64,000 nt of DNA from Kibdelosporangium philippinense (GCF_021390435.2 NZ_JAJVCN010000001.1:2852001-2916000); one strand, 5' to 3'; positions 8,403-17,863 are shown, counted from the first letter of the stretch. Made by a program: numbers and translations. Notes: generated from the sequence alone by a model not told the origin.

Positions 8403-8978
8403 TGTTGGTATTCCCCCTTGATGCTTCGGCAACTCCGTCCTCCCTGGCGGGTGCCTCTCTTCCACGTATACCGGAATCCGCGGGGGAGTGGCGGGTTCGT
8501 GGTGTGCGGGAACCCGATCGTGTGAGAACTGTTGGTAGCAGGGAACTTTTATGGAGCCTGAGACGTTGGCCAATTGGCAGGGTGTGTTTCGCGGTACCAA
8601 TGTGGCCTGCTGTCAACAGAGTTGGTCAAGGATTGATGGAGTCCTTCTATGTGACCAAATGACTTGGTGACACGCGTGCGGATGATTGTGTCCACATAGG
8701 TCACATGATGGTGTGGCACTGGTAGGTGATGCCGTCCGGTGGAGCGTGTCGACGTGATCGGGCAGGCGCGTGCCTCTGTCCGAAAAGGACAATTCATCGG
8801 CTGGTGCGGTGTGTACCAGTGACCGGGACTGGCCGCGGCCTTGTCCACCAGGGCTTTGTGCACTGCCTGCCCGCTGTGACACCCCGTGATATGTGGCGCC
8901 ACGGTCCCGATACAGTCTGCTCCTTATGGGGACTGTCACTGTCGAGTTGGTTACGCGGTTACCTGCTGGCGTCGCGGC
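8403..8978. other. Long divergent intergenic region
   Basis: About 575 bases between the minus-strand gene at 7059-8402 and the plus-strand DUF2238 gene. It should hold two divergent promoters. Visible features are a CCAATTGG palindrome near 8570 and GTGACAC/GTGTCCAC repeats around 8665-8700. I see no credible coding region; codon bias is weak throughout. Confidence 0.5.
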
Positions 8979-9632
8979 ATGATCGGGCACGGTGATCAGG
9001 TGGGTGTGTCGCGCCGTGAGGGCTTGGTGCTCATCGGGATTGTCATCTTCGCGCTGATCTGGTCGGGCGTCGGCGCCCACAGTCTCGGCACCTGGGCGCT
9101 TGAAGTCGTCTGGGTTGCCATCGGTGCGCCGCTGGTGATCCTCAATCGCCGCCGGTTTCCCTTGACGCGCCTGGTTCTGTGGCTTCTGGTGTTCCACGCC
9201 ATCGTGCTCTGCTACGGCGGTCAGCACACATACGCGGAGACGCCACTGGGCAACTGGTTCCAAGACATGCTCGATACCCAACGCAACAACTATGACCGCT
9301 TCGCGCACTTCATTCAGGGCTTCGTCCCGGCGATTCTGGTCCGCGAGATGCTGTTGCGGCTGACGCCGCTGCGGCCAGGCGGTTGGACGTTCACGCTCAC
9401 CGCAGCCGTGTGTCTGTCCATTTCGGCGTGCTTTGAGTTCGTGGAGTGGGCGGCGGCCATGATCCTTGGCGCTGGGGCCGACGATTTCCTCGGCACACAA
9501 GGCGATGTGTGGGACACGCAGTGGGACATGTTCCTGTGCTTGTGCGGCGCGGTGGTCGCGCAGTTGCTGCTCCGCCGCATCCATGACCGCCAGCTCGCGG
9601 GCTTGGACCAGCGTGCGGGTTCACAAATGTGA
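8979..9632 (+). CDS. DUF2238 (YjdF-type) integral membrane protein
   Basis: 217-residue polytopic membrane protein with about six hydrophobic segments. The central block is diagnostic: GGQHTYAETPLGNWFQDML, NNYDRFAHFIQGFVPAIL, and the C-terminal FLGTQGDVWDTQWDMF followed by a last helix. E. coli YjdF has the same motifs; molecular function is not established. The start is uncertain: ATG 8979 gives the longest sensible version, and GTG at 9000 or 9006 would place MGVSRREG just before the first membrane helix. Confidence 0.88.
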   Translation: MIGHGDQVGVSRREGLVLIGIVIFALIWSGVGAHSLGTWALEVVWVAIGAPLVILNRRRFPLTRLVLWLLVFHAIVLCYGGQHTYAETPLGNWFQDMLDTQRNNYDRFAHFIQGFVPAILVREMLLRLTPLRPGGWTFTLTAAVCLSISACFEFVEWAAAMILGAGADDFLGTQGDVWDTQWDMFLCLCGAVVAQLLLRRIHDRQLAGLDQRAGSQM

Positions 9633-9764
9633 CCACGGGCGGTGTACGAACGGCCCATCGTCACTGTAGATCCGTGCACTGTCGTCACCAATTCGGATCA
9701 CGCGGGATATTTCTGGCCGGTAGCCGTCGTAGCCTGGTTCCACGTTCATGATGAGTGAGGCCAG

Positions 9765-10260
9765 ATGGACACCGCGACGACCGAGTCACCGGCCCTCGAG
9801 TTCGAAGACTGGCGCCATCGGGTGTGTCAGCTCGTGCCTCTGCGTGCTGGGTATGCGGACGCCGCACCGCACTTCACGGGCACGATCGACGACGCATTGG
9901 GGCTATGGACGGGCACCGCGATGGCCGGTGTGCCCGGGGAGGCCATCGACCGTGAACGGGCGCGGCTGGAAAGGAAAAAGCTAGGCGCCGAACGTGAGTT
10001 GCTTCAGCTGAAGCTCGACCTGGGGGAGCATGCCGAGGTCGTGGCCGAGGCGCCACTGCTCATCCAAGCGAACCGGCTCGATGAGACGTTGTACGAAATC
10101 TATCTCGTCGCCCTTTACCGCAGTGGCAGGCGCGCCGAGGCGCTCGCTGTCTATCGGGCGGTCTACGACCTGCTGGCGGCGGAGCTCGGCATCGTCCCAG
10201 GAGCGGGGCTGCGGGCGATCCAGCAGCTGATTCTGCGTGGTGACGTGGACATGGTCAGCA
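9765..10260 (+). pseudogene. BTAD-domain fragment of a SARP/AfsR-type regulator
   Basis: Reads as the bacterial transcriptional activation domain of SARP regulators: ALGLWTGTAMAGVPGEA, a helical stretch, then LYRSGRRAEALAVYRAVYDLL and ELGIVPGAGLRAI. The N-terminal OmpR-like DNA-binding domain is missing, and past about 10260 the open frame only runs antisense into the SDR gene. Without a DNA-binding domain and with both ends lost, it cannot work as a SARP activator. Confidence 0.7.
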
Positions 10261-10280
10261 CCGGGCCGCCGGACTGGCGC

Positions 10281-11066
10281 CTACGTCGTGGCGAGCAGAC
10301 CGCCGTCGACAAGAAAGTCGGCTCCGGTCACGTTCGCGGTCCGATCACTGGCCAGCATGACGACAAGGTCCGCCACCTCGTTCGGCTGCGTGAAGCGTCC
10401 ACTGGGTACTGCCTCTGTGGCGGTGGCGACGATGTCCGCCGGATCTTGCCCTGACTGCTCGGCGAGTTGCTCCGCCAAGCCGTTCTCGCCGAGCCACAGC
10501 TCGGTGGCGACCGGTCCAGGGCTCACCGTGTTGACCCGGATGCCCTGCGACCCGAACTCTTTCGACAGGGATTTCGCGACGCTGGCAAGTGCGGCTTTGG
10601 ACGCGCTGTAGTCGATCACGTTCGGCACCGGAACCGTGCTGTTGATGGAGCCGATCATCACGATCGCCCCCTGTCCGGCGTCGATCATGCTCGGCAGTGC
10701 GGCCCGCGTTGTACGGATCGCGGCCATCAGATTGAGGTTCATGGTCGCGAGCCATTGATCGTCAGTCACGCTCAGAAAACCGGACCAACGCGTCGACGCC
10801 GCACCCACGTTGTTCACAAGGACGTCGATCCGTTCATTCGCGAGCGCGTGTTCGACGAGCTGCGACGGACCCTCAACTGTGGACAAATCCACGGCCAACG
10901 CCTCAACGGATCCACCGCGCGCGAGTGCGGCGAGCTCAGGTGTGATCGTCCTGGCTCCGGCGATCACGTGTGCGCCTTCATTGACGAACGCCTCTGTCAC
11001 CGCCAGACCGATGCCCTTGCTGGCGCCCGTGATGACGACGGTCTTGTCCCGCAATCCCAAGTCCAC
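10281..11066 (-). CDS. SDR-family NAD(P)-dependent oxidoreductase
   Basis: Classical short-chain dehydrogenase of 261 residues: cofactor motif TGASKGIG at about 13-20, NNVG in the middle, catalytic Ser in IGSINS, catalytic YSASK, and the C-terminal GADFLVDGG. It starts at GTG 11066 with no clear ribosome binding site; TAAAGT just upstream could be a -10 of a nearly leaderless transcript. It is flanked on both sides by fragments of regulatory genes, so its former operon context is lost. Substrate unknown. Confidence 0.9.
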   Translation of the reverse strand: MDLGLRDKTVVITGASKGIGLAVTEAFVNEGAHVIAGARTITPELAALARGGSVEALAVDLSTVEGPSQLVEHALANERIDVLVNNVGAASTRWSGFLSVTDDQWLATMNLNLMAAIRTTRAALPSMIDAGQGAIVMIGSINSTVPVPNVIDYSASKAALASVAKSLSKEFGSQGIRVNTVSPGPVATELWLGENGLAEQLAEQSGQDPADIVATATEAVPSGRFTQPNEVADLVVMLASDRTANVTGADFLVDGGLLATT

Positions 11067-11076
11067 CTAAAACACT

Positions 11077-11195
11077 TTAGTCGTCGAGCCGGTGGCGGAG
11101 TTCGGTACGAGCGGTGATCCCGAGTTTCGGGAAGATTCGGTACAAATGGGAGCTGACTGTCCGGTGCGTCGAATTGTCTATAGTGGACACTTGGT
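11077..11195 (-). pseudogene. C-terminal LuxR-type helix-turn-helix fragment
   Basis: The minus strand reads STHRTVSSHLYRIFPKLGIT followed by ARTELRHRLDD and a TAA at 11077-11079. This is the recognition-helix half of a LuxR/GerE domain (S-x-R-T-V-x-x-H-L-x-x-I-F-x-K-L-G-I). The first half of the domain and everything upstream are missing. It lies immediately upstream of the SDR start. Confidence 0.6.
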
Positions 11196-11326
11196 TCGAT
11201 CTGGCCAGTTTGGACTGGTTCGTGTGACTACATGATCGGCCACCATGTCACGCCGAAGGTCCTGGGCAAGGAACTGCGGGACTACGCGGAGCATCCCGAC
11301 CGCCGGACTTGCCGAGTCGCCCACGT

Positions 11327-11456
11327 CGCCAGCGGGAATGTGGCGGTCCAGCTCCCGCAGCGCCGGTCCGGGCTCGATGCCCACTTCGTCGCGCAGCAGC
11401 CGGAGCTCCATGTGCTCTTCGACAGCCGACAGTACATCTCGTCCAGCGCAGCTGTA
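11327..11456 (-). pseudogene. Second BTAD fragment (SARP-type regulator)
   Basis: A short in-frame stretch on the minus strand reads YSCAGRDVLSAVEEHMELR and LLRDEVGIEPGPALRELDRH, then IPAGD, matching the last two helices of a BTAD domain (compare ELGIVPGAGLRAI in the fragment at 10.2 kb). No start or DNA-binding domain is present. With the neighbouring LuxR fragment it shows that one or more regulatory genes were destroyed here. Confidence 0.55.
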
Positions 11457-11500
11457 CTGGGTGGAGCAATAGTTCGATATTTGTACTGTATTGGTCCTGT

Positions 11501-11926
11501 ATGATCCGAGTCATGCGGTTGCCCCATCGGTCTCCTTTGGAGGCTCTCTACGAGATCGTCACGGCCACGACTCGGGGCGCGGAACCGGCGCTGGCGAAAC
11601 TCGGCCTGACGATGCCGACCGTCTACGTGCTGTGGGCGATCGACCCCGATGAGCCGCCGCCGACGATGAAAACGATCTCCGAGCGGATCGACAGCACCAA
11701 GTCCAACCTGACGTTCACCACCGAGCGCTTGGTCGAGCTCGGCTACCTGACCCGCACCGAAGACCCGTCGAACCGCCGCTTCCGGGTGCTCTCACTCACG
11801 CCGAAGGGACGTAAGGCAAGGAAAGCCGCGTTGGACGCCCTCAACGCCGCCTGCCCGCTGCGCAAGCTCAGCAGCCGACAGCTCGACCAACTTTTCGCCA
11901 TCCTCGGCCCCACCCTTGAGGACTGA
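11501..11926 (+). CDS. MarR-family transcriptional regulator
   Basis: About 141 residues (137 from the ATG at 11513) with a winged helix-turn-helix: PTMKTISERIDSTKSNLTFTTERLVELGYL, then the wing TRTEDPSNRRFRVLSLTPKG. MarR proteins act as dimers and respond to small phenolic or oxidative ligands. ATG 11501 and 11513 are both possible; neither has a strong ribosome binding site, and TATGAT overlapping the start may be a -10 of a leaderless mRNA. The AT-rich stretch 11465-11500 is the likely promoter/operator. Its stop lies only 23 bases before the kinase start at 11950, so the two may be cotranscribed. Confidence 0.85.
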   Translation: MIRVMRLPHRSPLEALYEIVTATTRGAEPALAKLGLTMPTVYVLWAIDPDEPPPTMKTISERIDSTKSNLTFTTERLVELGYLTRTEDPSNRRFRVLSLTPKGRKARKAALDALNAACPLRKLSSRQLDQLFAILGPTLED

Positions 11927-11949
11927 CTAGACGGTTGCGATCCGTCGCC

Positions 11950-14900
11950 ATGACCACCACCCTGGTGATCGTGGTGGGAGTCGGGTGGCATCCGGGTGAT
12001 CGTCTTCTTGATCTGTACGACGTGCTCGATGTGGTGCACAGCGGGGGAATGGGCCTGGTTTACCGGGTACGGCATCTGACGTGGCAATTCGATCTGGCGA
12101 TCAAGACGCCGAGGCCCGAGTTGGTTGCCACGCACACCGGTCGCGAACGATTCGAGGACGAAGCGGGAACCTGGGTGGGCCTGGGAGTTCATCCGCATGT
12201 CGTCGGGTGCGCGTATGTCCGTCGGATCGGTGACCTTCCCTGCGTGTTCGCGGAGTGGGTGGATGGTGGGAGTCTCGCGACGGCGGTGCGGCAAGGTGAT
12301 CTGTGTACCGAGGATCCGCAGGAGTCACTGGCGCGGGTGCTGGACATCGCCATCCAGACCGCGTGGGGAATCGGGCACGCACATGACCAAGGTGTGGTGC
12401 ACCAGGACGTAAAACCGGCCAATGTCATGCTCGACGGCGGGATCGCGAAGATCACCGACTTCGGGCTGGCCAAGGCGCGGGCCGCGGCGGGGGAGCAGCT
12501 GCATGGTCACGATGTCCTCGCGAGTTATGGCGGCATGACGCCCGCATACTGTTCCCCCGAGCAAGCTGCGGCCGCCGCGGGTGCGTCTGTGCGCCTGACG
12601 AAAGCGACCGATGTGTGGTCGTGGGCGGTGTCCGTGCTGGAGATGTTCGTCGGTCGGCCGCCGTGCCGCTACGGGCAGACCGCGCCCATCGTGCTGGAGC
12701 AGGTGCTCGCGGACGGCCAGGTGGATCTGCCTCGGGGTGTGGCGGACCTGTTGCGACAGTGCTTTCAGGAAGATCCGCGGGCCCGGCCAGCCGTCGATGA
12801 CCTTGCCGAGGCACTGGCGGCCAGTTACGCCGAGGTGGCGGGCACGGGCTATCCCCGTGTCCGGCCCGAAGCGGCGAACCTGCTCGCGGACAGCCTGTCC
12901 AACCAAGCACTGTCTCTTGTGGACCTTGGTCGTGGCGCGGAAGCCGAGGCATTGTGGCAGGAGGCGATGAACGTCGCCCCGCACTACCCGAGCGCGGTCT
13001 ACAACTGGGGCCTGTACCGCTGGCGGATCGGCCGGATGACGGACTCGGAGCTGGTGTCCGAGCTGGAGCGGGTTCGTGAGCTGAAGGAAGGTGACCAGAG
13101 CGCCGAGCACCTGCTCGGGCTCATCGAGCTTGAACGCGGGCACGACGAAGCGGCCGAGCGCCTCCTGCGCGACGCGCCAGGCACCCCCGATTTCGACGCG
13201 GCACGAGTGGTGCTGGCCGAACGTGCTGAGGTGCCGCCGCCCGCCGTGTTCAGTGCAAGCAAGGGCCGGACCACCTGCCTGACGATCAGTGAGGACGGTT
13301 CGGTCGCGCTACTCGGCACCGAGAAAGGGCACGTGCTGGTCTGGTCTCCAACAGACCTTGTGGTGTTACGCGAACTGAGCGGCAAAGAGGCCGTGACGGG
13401 CGTCGCGATCTCCGCTGACGGCGGTCGTTGTCTAGTCGTGTACGCCGACGGCGCCGTGGATCTCTGGGATGTCGCCACGGGCGCGAATTTGGGCGGTTTT
13501 CCCAGCGGCGACGTGACCGCGGTCGCGTTGGACAGGACCGGCCGCACAGGCACCACGGTCCATCGCAGCGGAGCTGTCTACGTCTGGGATTTCGACACTG
13601 GTACGCGTCGGAATGAGTTCACCACTGATCCGCCAGCCGCGGCTGTCGCGCTGGACGATGCGGGAACGCGTGTCGTTGCCGTGTGTGGTGAGTCGGGCGA
13701 CTACCGCCTGCTCACGTGGGACCTGCCGACTGGCAGGCGGGGGCCGGGCATCACGCGGACGCGCCCGGATTACCTCACCGGTATCGACCAAGTGGCCCTG
13801 AGCGCGGACGGCCGTCATGCGCTGCTTTATTACCGGCGGGGACCGCTGAAGGTATGGGACGCGCGGACCGGCGAAATGCAGAGCGATGTGCAAAACCACA
13901 TCACCGCGTACTCCCAGATCGCGCTGAGCCGGGACGGCAAGGTCGCTGTGAGCGTCGGCGAGTTGTCCAACGAGCCGTTACGGGTGTGGGACACGGCTTT
14001 TGGCCGATGCGTACGATCGATCGACGTCAAGCTCGACGAGATTTCCCTGAGATTCGACAGCGTCGCGTTGAGTGGCGACGCGCGGATCGCGTTGGCGCTG
14101 GAGTCCTTCAGTCGCGTGCAGGTCCACCGCCTGCCTGGCCAGGGCTACCTCGCGCCATGGAACTACGCCCGGCCGACCGGCGCGGGCGAACTGGACGAGC
14201 ACGCGCGGCGGTTCAACGAGCTGTTGACGCACACCGCCGCTTTGCTGCAAGAAGAGCGACCGTCGCAGGCAGCGGCCGTACTTCGGGAGGCCCGCGAGGT
14301 ACCTGGTTTCGACAGTCATCCCGACCTCCGGATGCTGTGGGCGGAGGTCGGCAGGCACGGCGTTCGGACCGATCCGCTCGCGGTCTGGTACCGGTGGGGC
14401 CTGAGCGGCACGTGGATCTTCACGCCGCAGCTCAGCCTGGGCGTGTCCAGCGACGGCGAGGTGGCGATCACCGGCGGGGCCGACGGACGCACCCGGGCAT
14501 GGGAGCTGGCGACCGGCGAATGTCTTGGCACGTTCAACGACCGCACCCCTGGCCACGTCCACACGATCGGTATGTCCCGGGACGACCGGTACATCGTGAC
14601 GGTCGACTACGGCGGTGGAGCGTTCCTGTGGGATCTTGCCGAAGGCCGCACCGAGGGAATGTTCGGTGACCAGAGCCATGCGCGGTCGCTCGCCACGAAC
14701 GGCGAACGCGTGGTCATCGGCCACGAAAGCGGCGCGGTCTGCGTTTGGGACATCGGTCAAGGGGCTGTGCACCTGCGCACAATCCTGGCGCACGACCAGC
14801 CTGCCGAGGCGGTGGCCGTGAGCGCGGACGGCAAGCTTGTCGTGTCACGTAACAGCGGCGAACAAAGGATTCGGGTGTGGGACGCGGCGACTGGACGTCC

Positions 14901-15384
14901 TCGTTTCGAGCTCTCGTCGAGTATCTGGCCTGGGCTCCTGAGGTTCGAGCATGAACTCCTGTTCGCCACGGAGCTTGACGGTCTGTATGCGTGGGACATG
15001 AAGACCGGTGGCCTGGCGTATCAGCTTGCCGAACGCGGCGGAACGGATGTTTTCGCGTTGAGCGCGGACGGCAGTACCGGCGCGACGGCGGGGATGGTGG
15101 ACGAGATGCTGATCTGGGACACCGGGACCGGGCAGATCAAGCACCGGCTTCCGGTCAGGGCTAAGGCCGCGGCGCTGACCGCGGATGGCCGGTATGCCGC
15201 GTTGGCCGATGGCCTTTCGGTGCAGCTGTGGGATTTGCGGACTGGTCGGCGGGCGCATGTCCTCGAAGGCCATCTGGTGGATGTCACGAGCGTCCGGTTC
15301 GCCGCGGATGATCATCTGCTGTTGTCCGCCGATCTCACGCCCCTGTTGCGACTGTGGGAACTGGATTGGGACTACGAGTTGTGA
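11950..15384 (+). CDS. Ser/Thr protein kinase with TPR-like linker and WD40 repeats
   Basis: 1,144-residue cytoplasmic protein. Kinase domain at about 15-300: glycine loop HSGGMGLVYRV, Lys52 in LAIK, catalytic HQD at 151-153 (Gln replaces the usual Arg of HRD), DFG at 170-172, and YCSPEQ as the APE-type motif. A helical TPR-like segment follows (about 310-430), then a first WD40/propeller block (about 435-740) with repeated LSADG and VWD-x-x-TG, a second helical insert (about 750-810), and a second propeller block to the C-terminus. There is no membrane helix, unlike most PknB-type kinases. The start is uncertain: ATG 11950 is used, but MGVGWHPGDRLLD from a GTG a few codons later also fits. 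The last codons overlap the FHA-kinase gene (GTGA). Confidence 0.9.
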   Translation: MTTTLVIVVGVGWHPGDRLLDLYDVLDVVHSGGMGLVYRVRHLTWQFDLAIKTPRPELVATHTGRERFEDEAGTWVGLGVHPHVVGCAYVRRIGDLPCVFAEWVDGGSLATAVRQGDLCTEDPQESLARVLDIAIQTAWGIGHAHDQGVVHQDVKPANVMLDGGIAKITDFGLAKARAAAGEQLHGHDVLASYGGMTPAYCSPEQAAAAAGASVRLTKATDVWSWAVSVLEMFVGRPPCRYGQTAPIVLEQVLADGQVDLPRGVADLLRQCFQEDPRARPAVDDLAEALAASYAEVAGTGYPRVRPEAANLLADSLSNQALSLVDLGRGAEAEALWQEAMNVAPHYPSAVYNWGLYRWRIGRMTDSELVSELERVRELKEGDQSAEHLLGLIELERGHDEAAERLLRDAPGTPDFDAARVVLAERAEVPPPAVFSASKGRTTCLTISEDGSVALLGTEKGHVLVWSPTDLVVLRELSGKEAVTGVAISADGGRCLVVYADGAVDLWDVATGANLGGFPSGDVTAVALDRTGRTGTTVHRSGAVYVWDFDTGTRRNEFTTDPPAAAVALDDAGTRVVAVCGESGDYRLLTWDLPTGRRGPGITRTRPDYLTGIDQVALSADGRHALLYYRRGPLKVWDARTGEMQSDVQNHITAYSQIALSRDGKVAVSVGELSNEPLRVWDTAFGRCVRSIDVKLDEISLRFDSVALSGDARIALALESFSRVQVHRLPGQGYLAPWNYARPTGAGELDEHARRFNELLTHTAALLQEERPSQAAAVLREAREVPGFDSHPDLRMLWAEVGRHGVRTDPLAVWYRWGLSGTWIFTPQLSLGVSSDGEVAITGGADGRTRAWELATGECLGTFNDRTPGHVHTIGMSRDDRYIVTVDYGGGAFLWDLAEGRTEGMFGDQSHARSLATNGERVVIGHESGAVCVWDIGQGAVHLRTILAHDQPAEAVAVSADGKLVVSRNSGEQRIRVWDAATGRPRFELSSSIWPGLLRFEHELLFATELDGLYAWDMKTGGLAYQLAERGGTDVFALSADGSTGATAGMVDEMLIWDTGTGQIKHRLPVRAKAAALTADGRYAALADGLSVQLWDLRTGRRAHVLEGHLVDVTSVRFAADDHLLLSADLTPLLRLWELDWDYEL

Positions 15385-16517
15385 CAGTGATCATCTCGGT
15401 GCGGGACGGCGGATCCACCCGTGCGCACCGCTTTACCGAACCTGGGACGTGCGTGATCGGGCGGGCCGACGAATGCGCGATCACGATCGCGGACAACCGG
15501 GTGTCGCGGCGGCATTGCCAGCTGGAGATCGCCCCGCCGCGTGTGTCCATTGTGGATCTCGTGAGCCGGAACGGGACCTTCGTCAACGGGCAACGTGTGG
15601 ACACCGAACGGGAGTTGGTTGACGGCGACGAGATCCGGTTCGGCGGCGTGTCAGACATCGCGCTACGGATCGCCGTCGAATCTGTGCCCTCGCCGTTTCC
15701 TGGTTACGAAGTGCTCCACGAGCTGGGGCGCGGCGCGCAAGGCACGGTACATCTCGCTCGGCACGACTCCGGCGAGCTGGTCGCGTTGAAAGTCATGACA
15801 GCACACGCATCCGTTGACGAGAACGCGCGCTTCGGGTTCCAGCGTGAGTACGACAGCATCCGTGCGCTGCGACACCCGAACATTGTGGAGTTCCATGGTA
15901 ATGCGGTGGAAGGCAACGACTTCTGGTTCGCCGTTGAATACTGTCCCGACGGCGACCTGGACAGTCTCGTTGCCCGTCGCGGACCGTTGCCGGTCGAAGA
16001 GGCGTTATCGATCACGATGCAGATCCTGGACGGCCTGAGCTACGCGCACGCCGCGCCGGTGCCTATACCTGGTGGCGTTGCCAACGGCCTGGTTCATCGG
16101 GATGTCAAGCCGCACAACGTCTTGCTCACCGGCTCGACCGTCAAACTCGCCGATTTCGGGCTGGCGAAGGCGTTTGAGCACGCGGGGCTGTCGGGATATA
16201 CCAGGACGGGCGCGTTCGGCGGCAGCATCCCGTTCGTGCCACGTACCCAACTCGTCGGCTACCGGGATGCCAAGCCGGAGGTGGACGTGTGGGCAGCGGC
16301 GGCGTGCCTGTACTGGATGCTGACCGGCGCGACGCCGCGTGACTTCCCGCCGGACGCCGATCCTGTCCTGGTCGCGTTGCGCACTCCCGTCGTGCCCGTG
16401 CGCGAACGTCTGTCCAGTCTGGACTGCCGGCTGGCTCGCGTGATCGATGAGGCGCTCGTCGATTGGCCGGTTCATTCGATCACCAGTGCGGAGGAGCTTG
16501 CCCGTGCTCTGGCTTGA
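15381..16517 (+). CDS. FHA-domain Ser/Thr protein kinase
   Basis: 378 residues. N-terminal FHA phosphothreonine-binding domain (about 1-98) with GR at 27-28, SRRH at 42-45 and NG at 64-65, all key residues. Kinase domain from about 108: GRGAQGTVHLA loop, Lys137 in VALKVM, HRDVKPHNVLL, LADFGLAKA, then YRDAKPEVDVWAAA in place of a normal APE region. GTG 15381 overlaps the stop of the WD40 kinase, so both kinases are made from one transcript. The FHA domain could dock onto the autophosphorylated partner kinase; this is inference. No membrane segment. Confidence 0.92.
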   Translation: MTVIISVRDGGSTRAHRFTEPGTCVIGRADECAITIADNRVSRRHCQLEIAPPRVSIVDLVSRNGTFVNGQRVDTERELVDGDEIRFGGVSDIALRIAVESVPSPFPGYEVLHELGRGAQGTVHLARHDSGELVALKVMTAHASVDENARFGFQREYDSIRALRHPNIVEFHGNAVEGNDFWFAVEYCPDGDLDSLVARRGPLPVEEALSITMQILDGLSYAHAAPVPIPGGVANGLVHRDVKPHNVLLTGSTVKLADFGLAKAFEHAGLSGYTRTGAFGGSIPFVPRTQLVGYRDAKPEVDVWAAAACLYWMLTGATPRDFPPDADPVLVALRTPVVPVRERLSSLDCRLARVIDEALVDWPVHSITSAEELARALA

Positions 16518-16520
16518 CCG

Positions 16521-17225
16521 TCACCCAGCGGTCCGTACGCACGCGCTGCCGATCCACGTGGTGAAACCCTTACGCCCCAAGGGTTCGATCCGCTGGTCGG
16601 AGTATGCGGACGACCTGACCGCCGCGTCGTGCGCCTGCAGCTGCGTGCCGCTGCAGGCACTCCGGTCAAGTTCGATCGTCGGCGTGACCGGCTGGACGAA
16701 ATCGCGGAAGTCCGCAGGCAGCCTCGCGCGCTCCGACTCGTAATGCGGATTCTCGGGATGGGTCAGGCGGATCGACATGGGCGGCTCGCTGCCGAGCGTC
16801 TTCGCCGCGGTCCGCAAGGTTTCCGCGACGAACCTCAGCGCGATCTTGATGTCGCCGGACGGGCCGACGTTGTTCGGCGCGGGCTCGGGGACCGGTGGCG
16901 CGTCTTCCGGTACCACGAACCGCACGGTCACCTTGCTGGCGTGCAGCAGCACCAGCAGCCCAGGCCAGCGGCCGCCGCCTTCGACCGTGAACTCGGGTTT
17001 TTCCGGCTTGACCGACCACAACAACGCCACCCGCTCAACCATCGCGATCGCCTCAGGCGGCAGGTTGTCCGGTGAGTACGGGCCCCTGCTGCGTGTCCGC
17101 AGCGCACTGGCGTGCATCGTCGCGACGATGAAGGCGCCGTTCGAATCGGCTTCGAAGACCAAGGGATAGATGCCAAGCGGCGCCATCGTGTCGCATGCCG
17201 CTTCCAGCACCTCAGCCAGGTGCAT
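16521..17225 (-). CDS. Conserved hypothetical protein coupled to a DUF7019 gene
   Basis: 234 residues, not recognised. It begins MHLAEVLEAACDTMAPLGIYPLVFEADSNG and has no signal peptide or membrane span; the middle is mixed alpha/beta (WPGLLVLLHASKVTVRFVVP) followed by a Pro-rich stretch. Its ATG overlaps the stop of the DUF7019 gene by one base (TGATG), so they are translationally coupled and probably work together. It ends only 3 bases past the convergent FHA-kinase stop. The tail-to-tail packing with the two kinases suggests a conserved four-gene unit. Confidence 0.7.
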   Translation of the reverse strand: MHLAEVLEAACDTMAPLGIYPLVFEADSNGAFIVATMHASALRTRSRGPYSPDNLPPEAIAMVERVALLWSVKPEKPEFTVEGGGRWPGLLVLLHASKVTVRFVVPEDAPPVPEPAPNNVGPSGDIKIALRFVAETLRTAAKTLGSEPPMSIRLTHPENPHYESERARLPADFRDFVQPVTPTIELDRSACSGTQLQAHDAAVRSSAYSDQRIEPLGRKGFTTWIGSACVRTAG

Positions 17226-17863
17226 CAGTCGGCCAAGGCGACGTAGAGCGGGCTGCCGAGCAGGACCGACATGTCGTCCCTGCCGTCGAGTTCCGGATAG
17301 GGACTGGGCCCGGACAACAACCGCTTGGCCAGGAACTCGACGTTCTGCACCGGCCCGCGCAGCCTGCTGTTGGCCCGGTGCACCGACGCGAGCGCAGCCT
17401 CGTCGAGATCGACACCAGGCTCCGGCTCACGGTCGTCGATCATGTCAAGCAGCACAGGCAGCAGGGACGGTGACGGCGGACGTTGGTCGGCGTGCTCGGC
17501 GCCGACCACATGCCCTGCCGACCCGCCGAGGCCGACGATTGTGCGCTCGTCCCGTCCGCCGAAGTACACCAACGAGGACCCGTTGTCGGTGACCATCGGC
17601 CCCCACTGCATCGGCAGCAGGCCCCAGAAGAACTGCCCAGGTTCCTCGACCGTGCCGACGTCTCCGTGCTCGTTGAGGTGCCGCACCACCCGTTCCAGCC
17701 GCCCTACTTGGTCGCCGGTGGTTTCGACCGTGCGTTTGGCCTTCGCGGCGCTGACGCCGACCGATATCTCGGACGTGCGCTTGTTCGTGGCAGCCGGGTC
17801 GATCTGGGCGAGCAACATGTCGATCTTGGCGTCGCTGATGTACAGGTAGTAGCGAAAGGACAT
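17225..17863 (-). CDS. DUF7019 family protein
   Basis: 212 residues opening with FRYYLYISDAKIDMLLAQID, the hallmark of DUF7019, followed by RTSEISVGVS, a helical LERVVRHLNEHG block, GTVEEPGQFFWGLLPMQWG and LVYFGGR. No function is established for this actinobacterial family; the protein is soluble. The ATG at 17863 follows a strong GGAGGGGG. It is the first gene of a two-gene minus-strand operon converging on the kinase pair. Confidence 0.8.
   Translation of the reverse strand: MSFRYYLYISDAKIDMLLAQIDPAATNKRTSEISVGVSAAKAKRTVETTGDQVGRLERVVRHLNEHGDVGTVEEPGQFFWGLLPMQWGPMVTDNGSSLVYFGGRDERTIVGLGGSAGHVVGAEHADQRPPSPSLLPVLLDMIDDREPEPGVDLDEAALASVHRANSRLRGPVQNVEFLAKRLLSGPSPYPELDGRDDMSVLLGSPLYVALAD

Noticed and set aside
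8613..9584. A 320-codon minus-strand frame opposite the DUF2238 gene
   Set aside because: It extends from the intergenic gap into the antisense of a well-recognised membrane protein and has no recognisable motif.
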